Counted from the first letter of the stretch, positions 1 to 8,320 are shown. The stretch: DNA of 64,000 bases from Gaiellasilicea sp963749515 (GCA_963749515.1 CAVVMR010000001.1:496001-560000); one strand, 5' to 3'. Notes: generated by a model not told the origin, from the letters alone. A program made the numbers and translations.

Positions 1-1
1 C

Positions 2-109
2 CCCTTCGACGTGCTTGCGGGCGCCGTGCTCGGCGTCGGGATCGCTATAGCTCTTCGGATGCTTGCAGAAGCCCTGCGCCGATCAGAGCCACGGATGCGA
101 CGAGGCTGA
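2..109 (+). CDS. C-terminal end of a PAP2-like phosphatase, cut by the window edge
   Basis: The reading frame enters from the left edge and ends at TGA 107-109, giving 35 residues. It contains PFDVLAGAVLG followed by a hydrophobic run and a basic tail. This resembles the last motif of membrane PAP2 phosphatases (S-H-x-P-x-D-V-x-A-G), in which the Asp assists the catalytic His. Only the Pro/Asp/Gly part is visible, so the family is a suggestion. The tail overlaps the opposite-strand membrane protein gene by 65 nt. Confidence 0.45.
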   Translation, partial: PFDVLAGAVLGVGIAIALRMLAEALRRSEPRMRRG

Positions 110-542
110 CCCAGAGCCCCACTCCGCGGCCGGCGAAGAAGAACTCGTCGGGAATCGAGATCGTTCGAACGAGCACAAGGATGGTGGAGAGCGCACCGAG
201 AGCGATCACGACGAGGCTTTCGGGCACGGCGGCCGGCAGCTCGACCCCCCAGTAGCGGAGCGCGACGACGAGGATCGCGGCCAGGCCGATGAAGAGGACG
301 GCCTTGCCGATCAGCCCCGTGTTCCAGCCGATCACGCTCACGTCGACGCCTTCGCCGGAGCCCGAGTACCAGCCGGTGAGCGCCGACAGCGCGAGCACGA
401 GGCCCGCAACCCACGTGGCCCGCTCGCCGAGGCCCCAGAGCGACCCGCCGACGCGCCGGAGCGCCGCAGGTGGCTCACCTGCAGGGTCGTAGCTCGGCTC
501 CGTCAGGCGGTCGGGCGTTTCCACGCAGCGCAGTATGGGCAT
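45..542 (-). CDS. Small integral membrane protein, unknown function
   Basis: This is a 165-residue protein with a polar N-terminus of about 45 residues and then four predicted hydrophobic segments. No catalytic or cofactor motif is visible. ATG 542 is chosen because AGGA lies 5 nt upstream on the minus strand; a GTG at 578 would add 12 residues. It is divergent from the zinc-ribbon gene and overlaps the PAP2-like gene tail to tail. The function is not recognised. Confidence 0.65.
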   Translation of the reverse strand: MPILRCVETPDRLTEPSYDPAGEPPAALRRVGGSLWGLGERATWVAGLVLALSALTGWYSGSGEGVDVSVIGWNTGLIGKAVLFIGLAAILVVALRYWGVELPAAVPESLVVIALGALSTILVLVRTISIPDEFFFAGRGVGLWVSLVASVALIGAGLLQASEEL

Positions 543-605
543 ATCGGTCCTGAATGTCACGCGGAGTACCGCGGGCACTGATTCGGGGGTCGAATTCAGG
601 TGCAG

Positions 606-812
606 ATGGAGTCGAGGCGATCGGAAGGCCCTGCCGTCGCTGAATCGGACGGCGCTCCTGTCTTCCTGACGACAGGCCGCAGGGCGGACGGCGAGTTCCG
701 CTGCGCCGAGTGTGGGTACGGCGTGATCGTTCGGACGGTGCTCCCGGAGTGCCCGATGTGCCGCGGCCTGGCGTGGGAGCCGGACGGTTCGTTCGCACCC
801 CCGCCTGCCTAA
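606..812 (+). CDS. Small zinc-ribbon protein
   Basis: A 68-residue protein with two CxxC knuckles, CAEC and CPMC, 16 residues apart (first Cys to first Cys). It ends in a Pro-rich tail. The spacing is that of a rubredoxin-like or zinc-ribbon fold binding one metal ion. It lacks the aromatic core residues needed to call a rubredoxin. ATG 606 is preferred over GTG 600 but no clear Shine-Dalgarno (SD) site supports either. The role is unknown; such proteins are often nucleic-acid or protein adaptors. Confidence 0.6.
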   Translation: MESRRSEGPAVAESDGAPVFLTTGRRADGEFRCAECGYGVIVRTVLPECPMCRGLAWEPDGSFAPPPA

Positions 813-828
813 TCCGACGCCAGCGCAC

Positions 829-834
829 TACACT
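829..834 (+). promoter_or_regulatory. -10 box TACACT of a leaderless promoter
   Basis: TACACT lies 6 nt before ATG 841, so transcription should start at or next to the start codon. It is one of about twenty such boxes in the window. Confidence 0.55.
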
Positions 835-840
835 TTCCGC

Positions 841-1077
841 ATGGCTGAGCCTGCCAGGCGCACTCCGCCAGGTGACGACGCGCCCCCGTTCGACCCGGTT
901 GCGGTCGACCGGGCGTACCTGCAGGAACGCGCCCGTCGCCGCGCCCGCAGCGAGCGATCCCGCGCGCGTCGTCGTGCCGGCCTGCGCTTCTGGGTCGTCG
1001 TCCTCGTTCTGATCGCCGTCAGCGTGCTGATCACGCTCACGATCTGGCGTGAGGTCGGCCGCCTCTTCGGCCTCTAG
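841..1077 (+). CDS. Small single-pass membrane protein
   Basis: A 78-residue protein. The first 45 residues are polar and strongly basic (Arg-rich around residues 30-45). One transmembrane helix (FWVVVLVLIAVSVLI) follows and a short tail ends the protein. A leaderless -10 box supports the start. It ends 2 nt before the SpoIIE phosphatase gene, so the two are probably co-transcribed, which may place the phosphatase near the membrane. No known family is recognised. Confidence 0.6.
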   Translation: MAEPARRTPPGDDAPPFDPVAVDRAYLQERARRRARSERSRARRRAGLRFWVVVLVLIAVSVLITLTIWREVGRLFGL

Positions 1078-1079
1078 CG

Positions 1080-3749
1080 ATGATCGATACTCGTGTCGAC
1101 GTCTCCGAGGCGCTCGCTGCGCTCTCGCGGGCCGGGCGTGCCCTTGCGGACGGCGGGACCCTCGATTCGATCCTGGCTCAGGTCGCCGAAGCCGCGGTCC
1201 GCGGCACCGGCGCAGAGATTGCCGTCCTCTGGCTGCCCGAACGGGGCGGCCTGCTCGTAGCCCGGCTCGTGAGGGCATCGTCGAGCGCACTCGCCGCCGA
1301 GATCGAAGGGCTCCGAGCCAGGTCGCTCGAGACGGCGATGGAGTCCGTCCGGGCGCTCGTCGACGCCGACGCCGTCGTTCTCACCGTCCCGCTCGACACC
1401 GAGAACAGTGCCGGCGCCCTCGGCCTCGCGCGCCGCTCCGGGCCGTTCGAACGCGAGGCGACCAGCGTCGCGCTGCTCGCGGGCGACCTGGCGTGGCTCG
1501 CGACGCGGCTCTGCGGCGACCGCGCCGAGACCGGACGGGAGATGGGTGGCCCTCTCGAGGTGGCCGGCGACGCTCTCGCGGCCGTCGCCGACGACGAGGC
1601 GGCGGCGGCACGACTGGCGCGCCTCGCCGCGACCGCGTCGGGCGCCGAGAGTGCGCGGCTCTGGCGTCTTCGCGGCGGCGAGCTGGAGATCGAGGGGGTG
1701 CACGGCCCGGCGGAGTCCGATCCGAATCTGAAGCTCGTGGCCCAGGCGGTCCTCGCCGAGCATCGCTCGATCGCGGTGCAGAGTCACCGCCGGAAAGGGG
1801 AGCTCGTCACGCTTCAGCTCGGCGAGCCTCCGCTCGGCGCACTGCAGCTGCGGTTCGCACCCGACCGCGCTCCGGACGAGGGCGGCCTCGCACAGCTTGC
1901 GAGCTTCGCCGTCCGCGCGGCTCACGCGCTCCGGTCTTCCGAACGTGCGCGCGAAGCGGGCTTCGAGCTCGAGCGGAGCCGCGCGCTGCTCGCGGTCGTG
2001 GGTGAGGCGATCGCCCGGCTTTCGCTCTCGCACACCCTCGATACGGCGCTCGAGCGGCTCGGCGACATGCTCGGCACCGACCGCATCGCGGTCTATCTGC
2101 GCGAGGACGACGGCCGTATAGCCGTCGCTGCGAGTCAGGGAGTCGAGGGGCCGCACGAGGCCGTCGCCGCGGTTCTGTTCCACACCGCCCTCGCGTCGCG
2201 TCAGGCAGGGGGCGTGGTCGAGGTCGACGACGCCTCGGTGGACGACCGGCTCGCTGCGGCGCGCGCGCCTGTGAGCGAGTCGGCGATCGATTCGGTCCTG
2301 GCGCTGCCGCTCGTCGTCGGCGATGAGCCCATCGGCCTGCTCGCCGTCTACCCGCGTCAGCCGCGGCCGCTGAGCGTCAACGAGCGGGCGCTTCTCGTCG
2401 CACTCGCCGCACAGCTCGCCGTGGCCGTGCAGAACGCTCGCCTGCACGAGCGGGCGACCGCGCTCGGCCGTGAGCTCGAGGAGGCGCTCGCCTCGGAGCG
2501 GGAGGCTGCGCAACGGCTGAACGCCCAGTTCAAGATCTCGCGCTCGTTCGCACAGAGTCTCTCGCTCGAGACAACGCTGCACGTGCTCGCGGAGTCGATC
2601 GTGACCTTGCTCGGGGTCGACGCTGCGGTGATCCGGATGCCCGACGAGCGTGGGGTGGAGCTGACGGCGCGAGCCGTCTACGTCAACGACGAGCACGTCG
2701 ACGCCGCTGCGCATGCGCTGCTCTCCCGGCCGCAGCAGCTCCCGCGGCGAGAGCTGCTGGCGCTGCTGGAGCGAAGTGAGCCGCTTCTCCTCGACGTCGA
2801 CCGGGCGGAGTCGCTCGGTGGCGCGCTCGCGCTGCTGGCGCCGTTTCTGCGCAAGGGCTCGAGCGCGGCGATCATCCCGATTGCGACACCGGCCGAGCTG
2901 CTCGCAACGCTCACGATCGTCTCCTTGCATCCCGGGCGTCCTGTGGCGGGGGAGATCGCGGACACGGCGCTCTCGATTGCGGGACAGGCTGCGCTCGCGA
3001 TCGACAACGCTCGCCTCTACGCACAGCAGAAGGCGTTCGCCGACACGATGCAGCGTTCGCTCCTGCCGCGTGCCGCCCCCGAGATTCCCGGTCTCGAGCT
3101 CGGTGACGTCTACGAGTCGGCCGCGCGCGTCGAGGTCGGTGGCGACGTGTACGACTACCTCATGCTCGGCGACGGGCGGCTGGCGGTCGTGCTCGGGGAC
3201 GTCACGGGCCACGGGGTCGATGCGACGGCCGACATGGCGATGGCGAAGTACGTCTTCCGCTCGCTGGCCCGGGAGCACGTCGTGCCCGGCGAGTTCCTCG
3301 CGGCCGCGAACGAGGTCGTCTCCTCCGAGATCGCTCCCGGGCGTTTCATCACCATGGTCGAGCTCGTCATCGATTCCGCGAAGGGCGAGGTCGCCTGCGC
3401 GAGCGGCGGGCATCCTCAGCCGCGCCTCGTACTGCCGGACGGCACCGTGGAGGGAATCGCGGCGCGCGGGCTTGCGCTCGGGATCGATGCGCCGCAGGTG
3501 TACGAGACCGTCGCCGCGGACTTCCCTCCCGGTGCGATCGTCGTCGTGTACACGGACGGGGTCGTCGAAGCGCGCCGCCTTGGCGAGCAGTTCGGGATCG
3601 AGCGTCTGGATGCGCTGCTGTCCGAGCACCGAGCGCTGCCGGCCCAGGAGATGGCGGAGACCGCGCTGCTCGCCTGCCGGGAGTGGTCGGACAACCGTGA
3701 GCTCACGGACGACTTCGCCCTAGTCGTGATCAAACGGTCCGAGCAGTAG
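1080..3749 (+). CDS. Multi-GAF SpoIIE/RsbU-type protein phosphatase
   Basis: An 889-residue cytosolic PP2C-type serine phosphatase. Four GAF-like regions are visible at about residues 20-150, 160-285, 300-455 and 490-645. The third ends with the helix QLAVAVQNARLHERA and is followed by a short coiled coil. The C-terminal SpoIIE domain (about 665-885) carries the metal-site motifs VGGDVYDY (about 685), GDVTGHG (about 706), YTDGV (about 824) and DDFALVV (near the end). Members of this family dephosphorylate anti-anti-sigma factors in partner-switching stress control. No STAS or HATPase anti-sigma partner is present nearby. The long reading frame on the opposite strand is a composition artefact. 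Confidence 0.88.
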   Translation: MIDTRVDVSEALAALSRAGRALADGGTLDSILAQVAEAAVRGTGAEIAVLWLPERGGLLVARLVRASSSALAAEIEGLRARSLETAMESVRALVDADAVVLTVPLDTENSAGALGLARRSGPFEREATSVALLAGDLAWLATRLCGDRAETGREMGGPLEVAGDALAAVADDEAAAARLARLAATASGAESARLWRLRGGELEIEGVHGPAESDPNLKLVAQAVLAEHRSIAVQSHRRKGELVTLQLGEPPLGALQLRFAPDRAPDEGGLAQLASFAVRAAHALRSSERAREAGFELERSRALLAVVGEAIARLSLSHTLDTALERLGDMLGTDRIAVYLREDDGRIAVAASQGVEGPHEAVAAVLFHTALASRQAGGVVEVDDASVDDRLAAARAPVSESAIDSVLALPLVVGDEPIGLLAVYPRQPRPLSVNERALLVALAAQLAVAVQNARLHERATALGRELEEALASEREAAQRLNAQFKISRSFAQSLSLETTLHVLAESIVTLLGVDAAVIRMPDERGVELTARAVYVNDEHVDAAAHALLSRPQQLPRRELLALLERSEPLLLDVDRAESLGGALALLAPFLRKGSSAAIIPIATPAELLATLTIVSLHPGRPVAGEIADTALSIAGQAALAIDNARLYAQQKAFADTMQRSLLPRAAPEIPGLELGDVYESAARVEVGGDVYDYLMLGDGRLAVVLGDVTGHGVDATADMAMAKYVFRSLAREHVVPGEFLAAANEVVSSEIAPGRFITMVELVIDSAKGEVACASGGHPQPRLVLPDGTVEGIAARGLALGIDAPQVYETVAADFPPGAIVVVYTDGVVEARRLGEQFGIERLDALLSEHRALPAQEMAETALLACREWSDNRELTDDFALVVIKRSEQ

Positions 3750-3751
3750 CG

Positions 3752-5269
3752 GTGAATCGTTCCCCCGCGCTTCCGGCGCTTGTCTTCGGCGCGGGTACCG
3801 GCTCGCTGGCGACCGAGATCGCGGCGTCTCGGTTGCTCGCGCCGTACTTCGGCTCGTCGACGATCGTCTGGGCGAACCTGATCGGAATCGTGCTCGCCGG
3901 GCTCGCGTTCGGCTACTGGCTCGGCGGCCGGCTCGCGGACCGGCGGCCTGAGCCGCGTCTCCTCGGGCTGATCGTGCTCGCGGCGGCGGTCTGGGTGGCG
4001 ATCACGCCGTTCGTCGCTCGGCCGTTCCTCGACGCAGCGGTCGGCAATCTCGACGACGCGTCTGCGGGCGCAGTGATCGGCTCCTTCTTCGCCGTCCTGC
4101 TCCTGTTCGCGCCGGCGGTCGTCGCGCTCGGGATGGTCTCGCCCTTCGCGATTCGCCTCGCGATCACCGACGTGGCAACCGCAGGAGCGGTGGCGGGTCG
4201 CTTCTACGCCCTGTCGACCGCCGGCTCGCTCCTCGGCACCTTCGTGCCGGCGCTGATCGCGATTCCGCTCGCGGGCACACAGCGGACGCTGCTCGGGACC
4301 GCGGCGCTGCTCGCGCTCACCGCCTCGCTTCTGCTCGGGCCCCGTGTGCTCTTCGTCGCAGCGGTGCTCGCCGCCCTCGTCGTGCTCCCGCCCGGCGCCG
4401 TGAAGGCCGAGCCGGGGCTGTTGCACGAGGAGGACTCGCTCTACCAGTTCATCCAGGTCGTCGAGCGCCCCGACGGCCGGCGCCTCCTCAGGCTCAACGA
4501 GGGCGTCGCAGTCCACTCCGTCTGGCGGCGGAACACGGTTCTCACCGGCGGCGTGTGGGACACCTTCCTGGCGTTGCCGCCGCTGCTCGACCGGCCGCTT
4601 CGCTCTGTTGCCATATTAGGCAATGCAGGCGGTACCACCGCCCGCGCTCTCGGAAGGTTCTATCCCGAGGCCCGCGTCGACGGAGTCGAGCTCGACCCCG
4701 CTGTCAGCCGCGTCGGGCGGCGCTGGTTCGGCATGGAGGACAATCCGCGCCTGAAGGTCCACGACGCGGACGCGCGGCCGTTCCTTCGGCGTACGGACGA
4801 GCGCTACGACCTGATCGTCGTCGACGCCTACCACCAGCCGTACGTTCCCTTCTATCTCGCGACGCGGGAGTTCTTCCGCCTCGCGCGGGAGCGCCTCGCG
4901 CCGGGCGGGATCCTCGCGCTCAACGTCGCGTCGGTGCCCGGCGACGAGAGCCTGCTCGACGGGATCTCCGGCACGCTCACCCACGAGTTCGATCGCGTAG
5001 CCGTGTGGCCGGCGCTGCGGTTCAACAAGATCCTGATCGCCTTCGACGCGCCGTCCACGCGCGTCGAGGGGATCGTCTCGAACGGGCCGGAGGCGCTCCG
5101 GCCGCTGCGTGAGCTGATGGTTCGCCAGCTGCGGCCCGTCACCGGGAAGGCGAAGCGGCCGTGGACCGACGATCGCGCGCCGGTCGAGTGGGTCACCGAC
5201 CGGATGATCGTCGAGTACGCGGCCCGCGGCGGTGAGCTCGACGAGGATCTCCTGCCGACGGCGCCATGA
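3752..5269 (+). CDS. Membrane protein with spermidine-synthase-like C-terminal domain
   Basis: A 505-residue protein starting at GTG 3752, 2 nt after the phosphatase. The first ~215 residues form about six or seven hydrophobic helices, some with MFS-like loops (FGYWLGGRLADRR). The rest is a Rossmann methyltransferase/aminopropyltransferase fold with a nucleotide-binding segment AILGNAGGTTA (about 285), acidic VELDP, and VVDAYHQPYVP in the active-site loop. This layout is the fused MFS/spermidine-synthase family. Whether it makes polyamine is uncertain, because the classical synthase gate motifs are incomplete. It overlaps the next gene by 4 nt. Confidence 0.8.
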   Translation: MNRSPALPALVFGAGTGSLATEIAASRLLAPYFGSSTIVWANLIGIVLAGLAFGYWLGGRLADRRPEPRLLGLIVLAAAVWVAITPFVARPFLDAAVGNLDDASAGAVIGSFFAVLLLFAPAVVALGMVSPFAIRLAITDVATAGAVAGRFYALSTAGSLLGTFVPALIAIPLAGTQRTLLGTAALLALTASLLLGPRVLFVAAVLAALVVLPPGAVKAEPGLLHEEDSLYQFIQVVERPDGRRLLRLNEGVAVHSVWRRNTVLTGGVWDTFLALPPLLDRPLRSVAILGNAGGTTARALGRFYPEARVDGVELDPAVSRVGRRWFGMEDNPRLKVHDADARPFLRRTDERYDLIVVDAYHQPYVPFYLATREFFRLARERLAPGGILALNVASVPGDESLLDGISGTLTHEFDRVAVWPALRFNKILIAFDAPSTRVEGIVSNGPEALRPLRELMVRQLRPVTGKAKRPWTDDRAPVEWVTDRMIVEYAARGGELDEDLLPTAP

Positions 5270-6078
5270 AGCTCTTGCGGGAAGACGGGCCGCTGATCCG
5301 AGTCGGGCACCGCGGAGCTGCCGCGCTGGCGCCCGAGAACACGCTGCGCTCGTTCGAGGTCGCGCTCGCGCACGGCGTCAACGCGATCGAGTTCGACGTC
5401 CTCGACCTCACCGGTGGTCCGCTCGTCCTCGCCCACTCGAACGACCTCGCCGAGGTGAGCCACGGGGCGGCGGTCGGCACCGTGCGCGACCGCTCGCTCG
5501 CCGAGCTGCACGAGCTCGCGCCGAACCTGCCGACGCTCGACGAGGCGCTTGCCTTCCTGGCCGAGCGAGATGTCGCGCTGCACGTCGACCTGAAGCTGAC
5601 CACCCGGCTCGACGAGCTGGTCGACGCGCTGGAGCACCACGGCCTCGTCGAGCGCGCCGTCGTCAGCTCCTTCAATCGCGAGAGCCTCCGCGCCGTGGCC
5701 GCGCACGGTCCCGCGATCAAGATCGGCTTCACCTACCCGGAAGACCGTTACGGGGTCTCGCGCCGGCGAGCGTTTCAGCCGGCGATCCGCCTCGGCACAC
5801 TGGCGCTGCGCCGGTCGATCGTCGCGCGCGTGCCGGCGATGATCGAGCGCGTCGGCGCAGCCGCGCTGATGCTCCATCACGCGGTCGTGTCGGCGGCAGC
5901 GGTCGAGCGGGCGCACAGCGCCGGAGCCGCCGTCTGGGCGTGGACGGTCGACGACCCGGCTGAGCTCGCACGCCTCGACGCCGCAGGAGTCGACGCCGTG
6001 ATCACAAATGATCCGCTCCTATTTGCGCAGGGAACAGGACCCGCGGAAGCGGATCCTGTTCCGCGCGAAGATCCCTAA
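5266..6078 (+). CDS. Glycerophosphodiester phosphodiesterase
   Basis: A 270-residue GDPD-family TIM barrel, starting in an ATGA overlap with the preceding gene. The diagnostic N-terminal motif GHRG...APENT is present around residues 13-25, followed by the metal ligands in IEFDV and the conserved HSNDL. LHVDLK and the C-terminal WTVDDP are also typical. It hydrolyses deacylated phospholipids to sn-glycerol-3-phosphate and an alcohol. No signal peptide is seen, so it is probably cytosolic. The last ~15 residues are encoded by the two-hairpin element at 6031-6092, and the TAA stop lies in the loop of its second hairpin. The native C-terminus may therefore have been altered by that element. Confidence 0.85.
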   Translation: MKLLREDGPLIRVGHRGAAALAPENTLRSFEVALAHGVNAIEFDVLDLTGGPLVLAHSNDLAEVSHGAAVGTVRDRSLAELHELAPNLPTLDEALAFLAERDVALHVDLKLTTRLDELVDALEHHGLVERAVVSSFNRESLRAVAAHGPAIKIGFTYPEDRYGVSRRRAFQPAIRLGTLALRRSIVARVPAMIERVGAAALMLHHAVVSAAAVERAHSAGAAVWAWTVDDPAELARLDAAGVDAVITNDPLLFAQGTGPAEADPVPREDP

Positions 6079-6092
6079 AGGGCCGCTTCGCG
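6031..6092 (+). repeat. Two-hairpin structured element, copy 1
   Basis: Hairpin 1 pairs 6031-6044 with 6049-6062: 14 pairs, one C-A mismatch, GGAA loop. Hairpin 2 pairs CGCGAAG 6064-6070 with CTTCGCG 6086-6092. It encloses CCC-TAAA-GGG at 6073-6082. A homologous copy lies at 51127-51186 on the other strand with compensatory changes. Both copies sit at the 3' end of a gene in sense orientation. An alternative second hairpin is GGCCGC-TTC-GCGGCC at 6081-6095. Confidence 0.8.
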
Positions 6093-6121
6093 GCCAAGTG
6101 CGAGATTCTTGGGCGCATGGC

Positions 6122-6127
6122 TACACT
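6122..6127 (+). promoter_or_regulatory. -10 box TACACT of a leaderless promoter
   Basis: TACACT lies 6 nt before GTG 6134 and identifies that codon as the start of the L,D-transpeptidase gene. Confidence 0.6.
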
Positions 6128-6133
6128 GCGGCC

Positions 6134-7192
6134 GTGAGGCGAGGACTCGCATTTACCCTGCTCGTGGCGTGCGCGGCCGCCGGAGTGCTCTCCGCGGTGG
6201 TCCTCGCTGCGTCGCCGACCGCAATCGCGGAGACGACGACAGGGACGACGACGGCACCGCCGACCACGACCACCACGACGACGACCACCACGACGCCGAC
6301 GACCCCGACGACCCCCCGGCCTTCCACGATCGCAGCCGGAATCACCGTTGGCGGCGACCTTCTGGTCGGAGGGCTCTCACCCGCTCAGGCGACCGAGGCG
6401 GTCAGGCAGTACTTCGCTCGGCCTCTGGTGCTCCGCCTCGGCACGGTGACGTTGACGGTGACGCCGAAGCAGCTGGGCGCGGCGGCCTACGTCGGCGAGG
6501 CCGTCGGGCACGCTCGCACGTTCGCGCCCGGCGCCAACGTGCCGCTGAAGGTGGCGGCGCCCCTGCCGCGGCTCGAGCGCTATGTGCGGACACTCGCGAA
6601 GCGATTCGACCGGACTGCCGTCGACGCCGAGCTGCGGCTGCGCAACTCGAAGCCGTTCGTGACCAAGGAGAAGCAGGGCCGGCGCGTTCGTCAGTCGGCT
6701 GCGGTGCGGGAGCTCTTCCGGAGCCTGAAGACGCATGCGCGCGAACCGATCCAGCTCAAGCAGGACGTGATCGTGCCGCAGTCGACCCGTGCCTCGATCG
6801 GTGAGGTGATCGTGATCCGCCGCGGGCTGAACAAGCTCTTCCTCTACGACGGCATGAAGCTCCGTCGCGACTTCGGCGTCGCGACGGGACAGTCGAGATA
6901 CCCGACCCCGCTCGGCAAGTACGAGATTGTTGTCAAGTGGCGCAACCCATGGTGGTATCCGCCCGCTTCCGACTGGGCGAGGGACGCAGAGCCGATCCCG
7001 CCAGGCCCCGGCAACCCGCTCGGCACGCGGTGGATGGGCATCTCCGCTCCCGCGGTCGGCATCCACGGCACTCCCGATCCGGCCTCGATCGGCTACTCGG
7101 TCTCACACGGCTGCATCCGGATGCGGATCCCCGAGGTCGAGTGGCTCTTCACGCAGGTCGACATCGGCACCCCCGTCTACATCCTTCAGTGA
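6134..7192 (+). CDS. L,D-transpeptidase (YkuD/ErfK) with Thr-rich linker
   Basis: A 352-residue exported cell-wall enzyme. An N-terminal signal segment (RRGLAFTLLVACAAAG) is followed by a Thr/Pro-rich linker, a peptidoglycan-binding-like domain (about residues 65-200) and a C-terminal YkuD domain. The catalytic motif is HG (GIHGT, about 309) then SHGCIRM (about 325), with the nucleophilic Cys in the latter. It should form 3-3 peptidoglycan cross-links or attach proteins to the wall. GTG 6134 is chosen because a TACACT box lies 6 nt upstream and the signal peptide begins there. The frame stays open back to 6008, but only through the structured repeat. Confidence 0.88.
   Translation: MRRGLAFTLLVACAAAGVLSAVVLAASPTAIAETTTGTTTAPPTTTTTTTTTTTPTTPTTPRPSTIAAGITVGGDLLVGGLSPAQATEAVRQYFARPLVLRLGTVTLTVTPKQLGAAAYVGEAVGHARTFAPGANVPLKVAAPLPRLERYVRTLAKRFDRTAVDAELRLRNSKPFVTKEKQGRRVRQSAAVRELFRSLKTHAREPIQLKQDVIVPQSTRASIGEVIVIRRGLNKLFLYDGMKLRRDFGVATGQSRYPTPLGKYEIVVKWRNPWWYPPASDWARDAEPIPPGPGNPLGTRWMGISAPAVGIHGTPDPASIGYSVSHGCIRMRIPEVEWLFTQVDIGTPVYILQ
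6233..6322 (+). repeat. Low-complexity ACG/ACC codon tract (Thr/Pro linker)
   Basis: It encodes about 30 residues that are almost all Thr and Pro, including eleven Thr in a row. It separates the membrane anchor from the folded domains of the L,D-transpeptidase, as in other wall-spanning proteins. Confidence 0.85.
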
Positions 7193-7217
7193 CCGTCGCT
7201 CGCCTTCGGCTCGCTCC

Positions 7218-7244
7218 CGTGGGGGAAACCATGTTTCCCCCACG
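7218..7244 (+). terminator. Hairpin GTGGGGGAAAC / GTTTCCCCCAC (first of a tandem pair)
   Basis: A perfect 12-bp stem (7218-7229 with 7233-7244) and a CAT loop, 25 nt after the L,D-transpeptidase stop. There is no U-tract. It is probably a 3'-end or processing structure. A near-identical stem follows at 7263-7290. Confidence 0.6.
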
Positions 7245-7262
7245 AGCCCCCTTCTTCGGCCT

Positions 7263-7290
7263 TGTGGGGGAACTTCCAAGTTCCCCCACA
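7263..7290 (+). terminator. Hairpin GTGGGGGAAC / GTTCCCCCAC (second of a tandem pair)
   Basis: A palindrome with 11-13 potential pairs sharing the GTGGGGGAA arm of the preceding hairpin, 18 nt away. It lies 29 nt before the tlpA-like start codon, so it could also affect that gene's leader. Confidence 0.55.
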
Positions 7291-7319
7291 CCCCCTAAAG
7301 CTCATGCAGCATCCGCCGC

Positions 7320-7871
7320 ATGAGCGGGCGGCTGCGACTCGGCGCCCAGGTCGTGACCGTGGCGGTCGTCGCAGCGCTCCTGGGGCTGCTGGCCTGGAAA
7401 CTCGCCCAGGGAGAGAGCGAGGTCACCTCGGCGCTCAAGCGCGGTGGCACGCCGCAGGCGCCGTCCTGGACGCTCGAACGCCTCAACGGCGAAGGTGAGC
7501 TGTCGTTCGAGTCGCTGCGCGGCAAGACCGTCGTCCTGAACTTCTGGGCCTCGTGGTGCGGGCCGTGTCGCGACGAGATGCCGTTGCTGCAGGCGGGCTC
7601 CAAGCGATGGCAGGGGAAAGACGTCGTCTTCGTCGGCATCGACGCCAAGGACGTACGCGGCGACGCGCGGAAGTTCCTGGCCCGCTATCGCGTCACGTAT
7701 CAGAACGTCTACGACGGCAAAGGATCGATGATCGGGCGCTACGGCGTCACCGGTTACCCCGAGACGTACTTCATCGACAGGACCGGGAAGGTGCGCTACC
7801 GCATCGCCGGGCCGGTCCGGGAAGCCGCCGACATCGACGACGGGATCGAGCGCGCGCTCGCCCCGGCGTGA
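7320..7871 (+). CDS. TlpA/ResA-type membrane-anchored thiol-disulfide oxidoreductase
   Basis: A 183-residue protein with one N-terminal signal anchor (VVTVAVVAALLGLLAW) and an extracytoplasmic thioredoxin fold. The redox site is WASWCGPC at about residue 76 and the cis-Pro loop is GYPET. It keeps apocytochrome c haem-site cysteines reduced, or reduces other exported thiols. The gene overlaps a ccmH-like gene by 4 nt and is followed by ccdA, the usual electron donor. The three form a cytochrome c maturation operon. Confidence 0.9.
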   Translation: MSGRLRLGAQVVTVAVVAALLGLLAWKLAQGESEVTSALKRGGTPQAPSWTLERLNGEGELSFESLRGKTVVLNFWASWCGPCRDEMPLLQAGSKRWQGKDVVFVGIDAKDVRGDARKFLARYRVTYQNVYDGKGSMIGRYGVTGYPETYFIDRTGKVRYRIAGPVREAADIDDGIERALAPA

Positions 7872-8320
7872 GGGCACTCGTCCTCGCGGTGCTGGCGCTT
7901 GCGCTTGCGGGGCCGGCCGCTGCGAGTGAGCTGAAGCCCACCCCGGCAGAGCTGGAGTCCGAGCTCGTCTGCCCCGTCTGCGAGACGACGCTCGACACAT
8001 CGGATGCGCCGGCGGCACGGCGGATGAAGGCGTACATCCGGGCGCGGATCGCCGCCGGCGACACGAAGAGTGAGATCAAGTCGAAGCTCGTCGAGCAGTT
8101 CGGGCCTACCGTGCTCGCCGTCCCGCCGCGGAAGGGCTTCGACTGGCTCGCCTGGCTGCTCCCGATCGGGGGCCTCGCCGCCGGAGCGGTCGTCGTCGGC
8201 GCGCTGGCCTGGCACTGGAGCCGCCGCGGCGACGACGAGGCACCTCCGCCGGACGAGCACGAACCGCTCGATCCGGAGCTCGAGCAGCGCCTCGACGCCG
8301 AGCTCGCCAAGTTCGAATGA
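7868..8320 (+). CDS. CcmH/CycL-type cytochrome c biogenesis protein
   Basis: A 150-residue protein starting at GTG 7868 in a GTGA overlap. It has a signal peptide (ALVLAVLALALAGPAAA), the redox motif LVCPVC at about residue 35 (family norm LRCPVCQ) and one C-terminal transmembrane helix. It is a thiol reductase for apocytochrome c acting with TlpA and CcdA. The second residue of the usual LRC motif is Val here. It ends 4 nt inside the ccdA start. Confidence 0.87.
   Translation: MRALVLAVLALALAGPAAASELKPTPAELESELVCPVCETTLDTSDAPAARRMKAYIRARIAAGDTKSEIKSKLVEQFGPTVLAVPPRKGFDWLAWLLPIGGLAAGAVVVGALAWHWSRRGDDEAPPPDEHEPLDPELEQRLDAELAKFE

Noticed and set aside
1074..3629. An 851-codon open frame on the minus strand opposite the SpoIIE phosphatase
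   Set aside because: It is Arg/Glu/Asp-rich with no motif and mirrors the GC-rich codon pattern of the plus-strand gene, whose domains are unmistakable.
6008..6133. A 42-residue N-terminal extension of the L,D-transpeptidase
   Set aside because: It is translated through the two-hairpin repeat and would bury the signal peptide. A leaderless -10 box marks GTG 6134.
6233..6322. ACG/ACC tract as a possible microsatellite or CRISPR-like repeat
   Set aside because: It is in frame, codes for a Thr/Pro linker and has no spacer structure.
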